Shown piece by piece: positions 62,709 to 64,000 of a DNA stretch of 64,000 nt. The notes beneath the pieces are model-generated. The model saw only the letters and a list, made by a program, of their open reading frames with translations. It ran no database searches and was not told the origin of the DNA. Within the stretch, counting starts at the first letter, position 1; each line of letters starts with the position of its first letter. The stretch spans positions 186,001-250,000 of the forward strand of contig NZ_JAVDDV010000006.1 in assembly GCF_030848565.1 (NCBI RefSeq), written 5' to 3'. This DNA is from Natronolimnohabitans sp. A-GB9 (GTDB lineage Archaea; Halobacteriota; Halobacteria; Halobacteriales; Natrialbaceae). Made by a program: the position numbers and the translations under genes.

Positions 62709-63894
62709 CGTCGACTACGACGTCGACGACGATTCCATCGCGGTCGTCGAAGACACCGCCCTCCCACGCCGGCTCAAGGACAACGTCTACGAAACGCTCG
62801 AAGGGCGCGAGGACGCCACCGTCGAAGACGCCGACGAACTCGCGAAAGCCGTCGAGGCTCGTTACCTCGACACCCGCGTCGATCCGCTCGACCCCGTCGG
62901 GACCGTCTCGGCCCAGTCGATCGGCGAACCCGGAACGCAGCTGACGATGAACACGTTCCACTACGCGGGGGTCGCAGAGATCGACGTGACCCAGGGGCTG
63001 CCCCGGCTGATCGAGCTGGTCGACGCCCGGAAGACCCCGGACACGCCGATGATGACGGTCTACCTCGAGGACGAGTACGCTACCGAGCGCGAGAAAGCCC
63101 ACGAGGTCGTCTGGAAGATCGAGGCGACGAAGATCCTCGCACTGGGTGACGTTTCGACGAACGTCGCCGACATGCGCGTCCAGATCTCGCTCAACGAGGA
63201 CACCCTCCGTGAGCGAATGATCACACCCGAGCAAGTCGCCGAGATCATCGAGGACAACCTCGGCGTCAAGGCGATCCAGCAGGGCACCCAGATCGAGTTC
63301 GGTCCCGAGGAGCCGTCCTACCGCGATCTGCTGCAACTCGTCGAGGAACTGCGCGATATCACGTTCAAGGGAATCGAAGACATCTCGCGGGTCGTCATCC
63401 GCCGCGAAGAACTCGAAGAAGGCGAGGAGTTCGTCCTCTACACCGAGGGATCTGCCTTCGGCGACGTCCTAGAGATCGAAGGCGTCGACGCCTCCCGAAC
63501 GACGTGTAACAACATCCACGAGATCCATCGCAACCTCGGTATCGAAGCCGCCCGCGAGGCGATCATCGAGGAGACGAACAACACGCTCGCAGAGCAGGGT
63601 CTGGACGACGTCAACGTCCGTCACCTGATGTTGGTCGCCGACATCATGACCAACCGCGGCGAGATCGAGTCGATCGGTCGTCACGGTATCTCGGGATCGA
63701 AAGATTCCGTCCTCGCTCGCGCCGCGTTCGAGGTGACGGTCAATCACCTGCTCAACGCCGCGATCCACGGCGAGGTCGACGACCTCGAGGGCGTTACCGA
63801 GAACGTTATCGTCGGCAAACCGATCAAGCTCGGGACCGGCGACGTCGATCTCCGGATGGGGTCGACCGACCCAAGCGGCGGTCAGGCCGACTGA
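62701..63894 (+). CDS. rpoA2: RNA polymerase subunit A'' (largest subunit, C-terminal part)
   Basis: The 397-aa subunit has [20 protein letters not shown] (trigger loop) and the C-terminal [18 protein letters not shown] and [16 protein letters not shown]. It starts [20 protein letters not shown]. The A subunit is split as in other euryarchaea. It is followed closely by nusA. Confidence 0.97.
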   Translation: MTNVDYDVDDDSIAVVEDTALPRRLKDNVYETLEGREDATVEDADELAKAVEARYLDTRVDPLDPVGTVSAQSIGEPGTQLTMNTFHYAGVAEIDVTQGLPRLIELVDARKTPDTPMMTVYLEDEYATEREKAHEVVWKIEATKILALGDVSTNVADMRVQISLNEDTLRERMITPEQVAEIIEDNLGVKAIQQGTQIEFGPEEPSYRDLLQLVEELRDITFKGIEDISRVVIRREELEEGEEFVLYTEGSAFGDVLEIEGVDASRTTCNNIHEIHRNLGIEAAREAIIEETNNTLAEQGLDDVNVRHLMLVADIMTNRGEIESIGRHGISGSKDSVLARAAFEVTVNHLLNAAIHGEVDDLEGVTENVIVGKPIKLGTGDVDLRMGSTDPSGGQAD

Positions 63895-63897
63895 TCG

Positions 63898-64000
63898 ATG
63901 GGTGTCTCCTTAGACGACGATGCCCGCCAGTACCTCGCCGCGTTCGAGGACGTCACCGGCGTCGACGGCCAGGACTGTCTGGTCACCGACGCGCCGACGG
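63898..64000 (+). CDS. nusA: NusA-like transcription factor, cut by window end
   Basis: Only the first 34 codons are visible, starting MGVSLDDDARQYLAAFEDVT and continuing GVDGQDCLVTD. This is the start of the archaeal NusA-like KH protein that follows rpoA'' in haloarchaea. The start is 3 bp after the rpoA2 stop, so it belongs to the same operon. Confidence 0.85.
   Translation, partial: MGVSLDDDARQYLAAFEDVTGVDGQDCLVTDAPT

Overview
The window is chromosomal DNA from a haloarchaeon. Evidence for this is the high GC content, very acidic proteins, many leaderless genes with a TATA-like box about 27-32 bp before the start codon, archaeal TFB, MCM, XPD-type helicase, split RNA polymerase subunits (H, B'', B', A', A''), type II GAPDH and LysW-dependent arginine synthesis. 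The very frequent CTCGAG hexamer and the gene content suggest the Natrialbales, but the species cannot be fixed from the sequence alone.

Layout. 1-10.2 kb: a partial cupredoxin, UspA, M29 aminopeptidase, membrane proteins, threonine aldolase, two convergent MinD-type ATPases (one fused to a RecA/KaiC-like domain without a P-loop), GAPDH, Hsp20 and an ATP-grasp enzyme. 10.4-22.2 kb: ribosomal protein L10e, a small winged-helix protein, an M50 protease with CBS domains, an ABC exporter, carbonic anhydrase, a cold-shock protein, a cupin, a flavodoxin/UbiA fusion, a Ski2-like helicase, a BofA-like protein, tRNA-Pro and a small zinc finger. 22.3-27 kb: DUF502 protein, MCM carrying a 182-aa mini-intein, and a TFB. 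27.2-38 kb: thrC and a nearly complete arginine cluster on the minus strand (argG, argH, lysW, argX, argC, argB, argD, argE/lysK, argF), preceded by a probable leaderless leader ORF with seven consecutive Arg codons. 38-49.6 kb: a membrane-anchored HTH protein, RNA ligase-like protein, XPD-like helicase, phosphoesterase, coiled-coil protein, HerA-like ATPase, two TrkA-C-like membrane proteins, a second M29 enzyme and a zinc-finger protein. 49.8-51.3 kb: two PIMT-type methyltransferases. 51.3-56 kb is a repeat-rich accessory zone with a Bat-type regulator, a PD-(D/E)XK nuclease and three tRNA-Asp genes. 56.1-64 kb: the rpoH-B''-B'-A'-A''-nusA operon, nusA cut by the window end.

The two most notable signals are noncoding. 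One is the putative arginine leader/attenuator upstream of argG. The other is a dispersed family of long palindromic elements (eight copies, 80-bp and 110-bp classes, ATACTG...CAGTAT ends) in intergenic gaps, accompanied by a 53-bp repeat and an IS200/IS605-like end.
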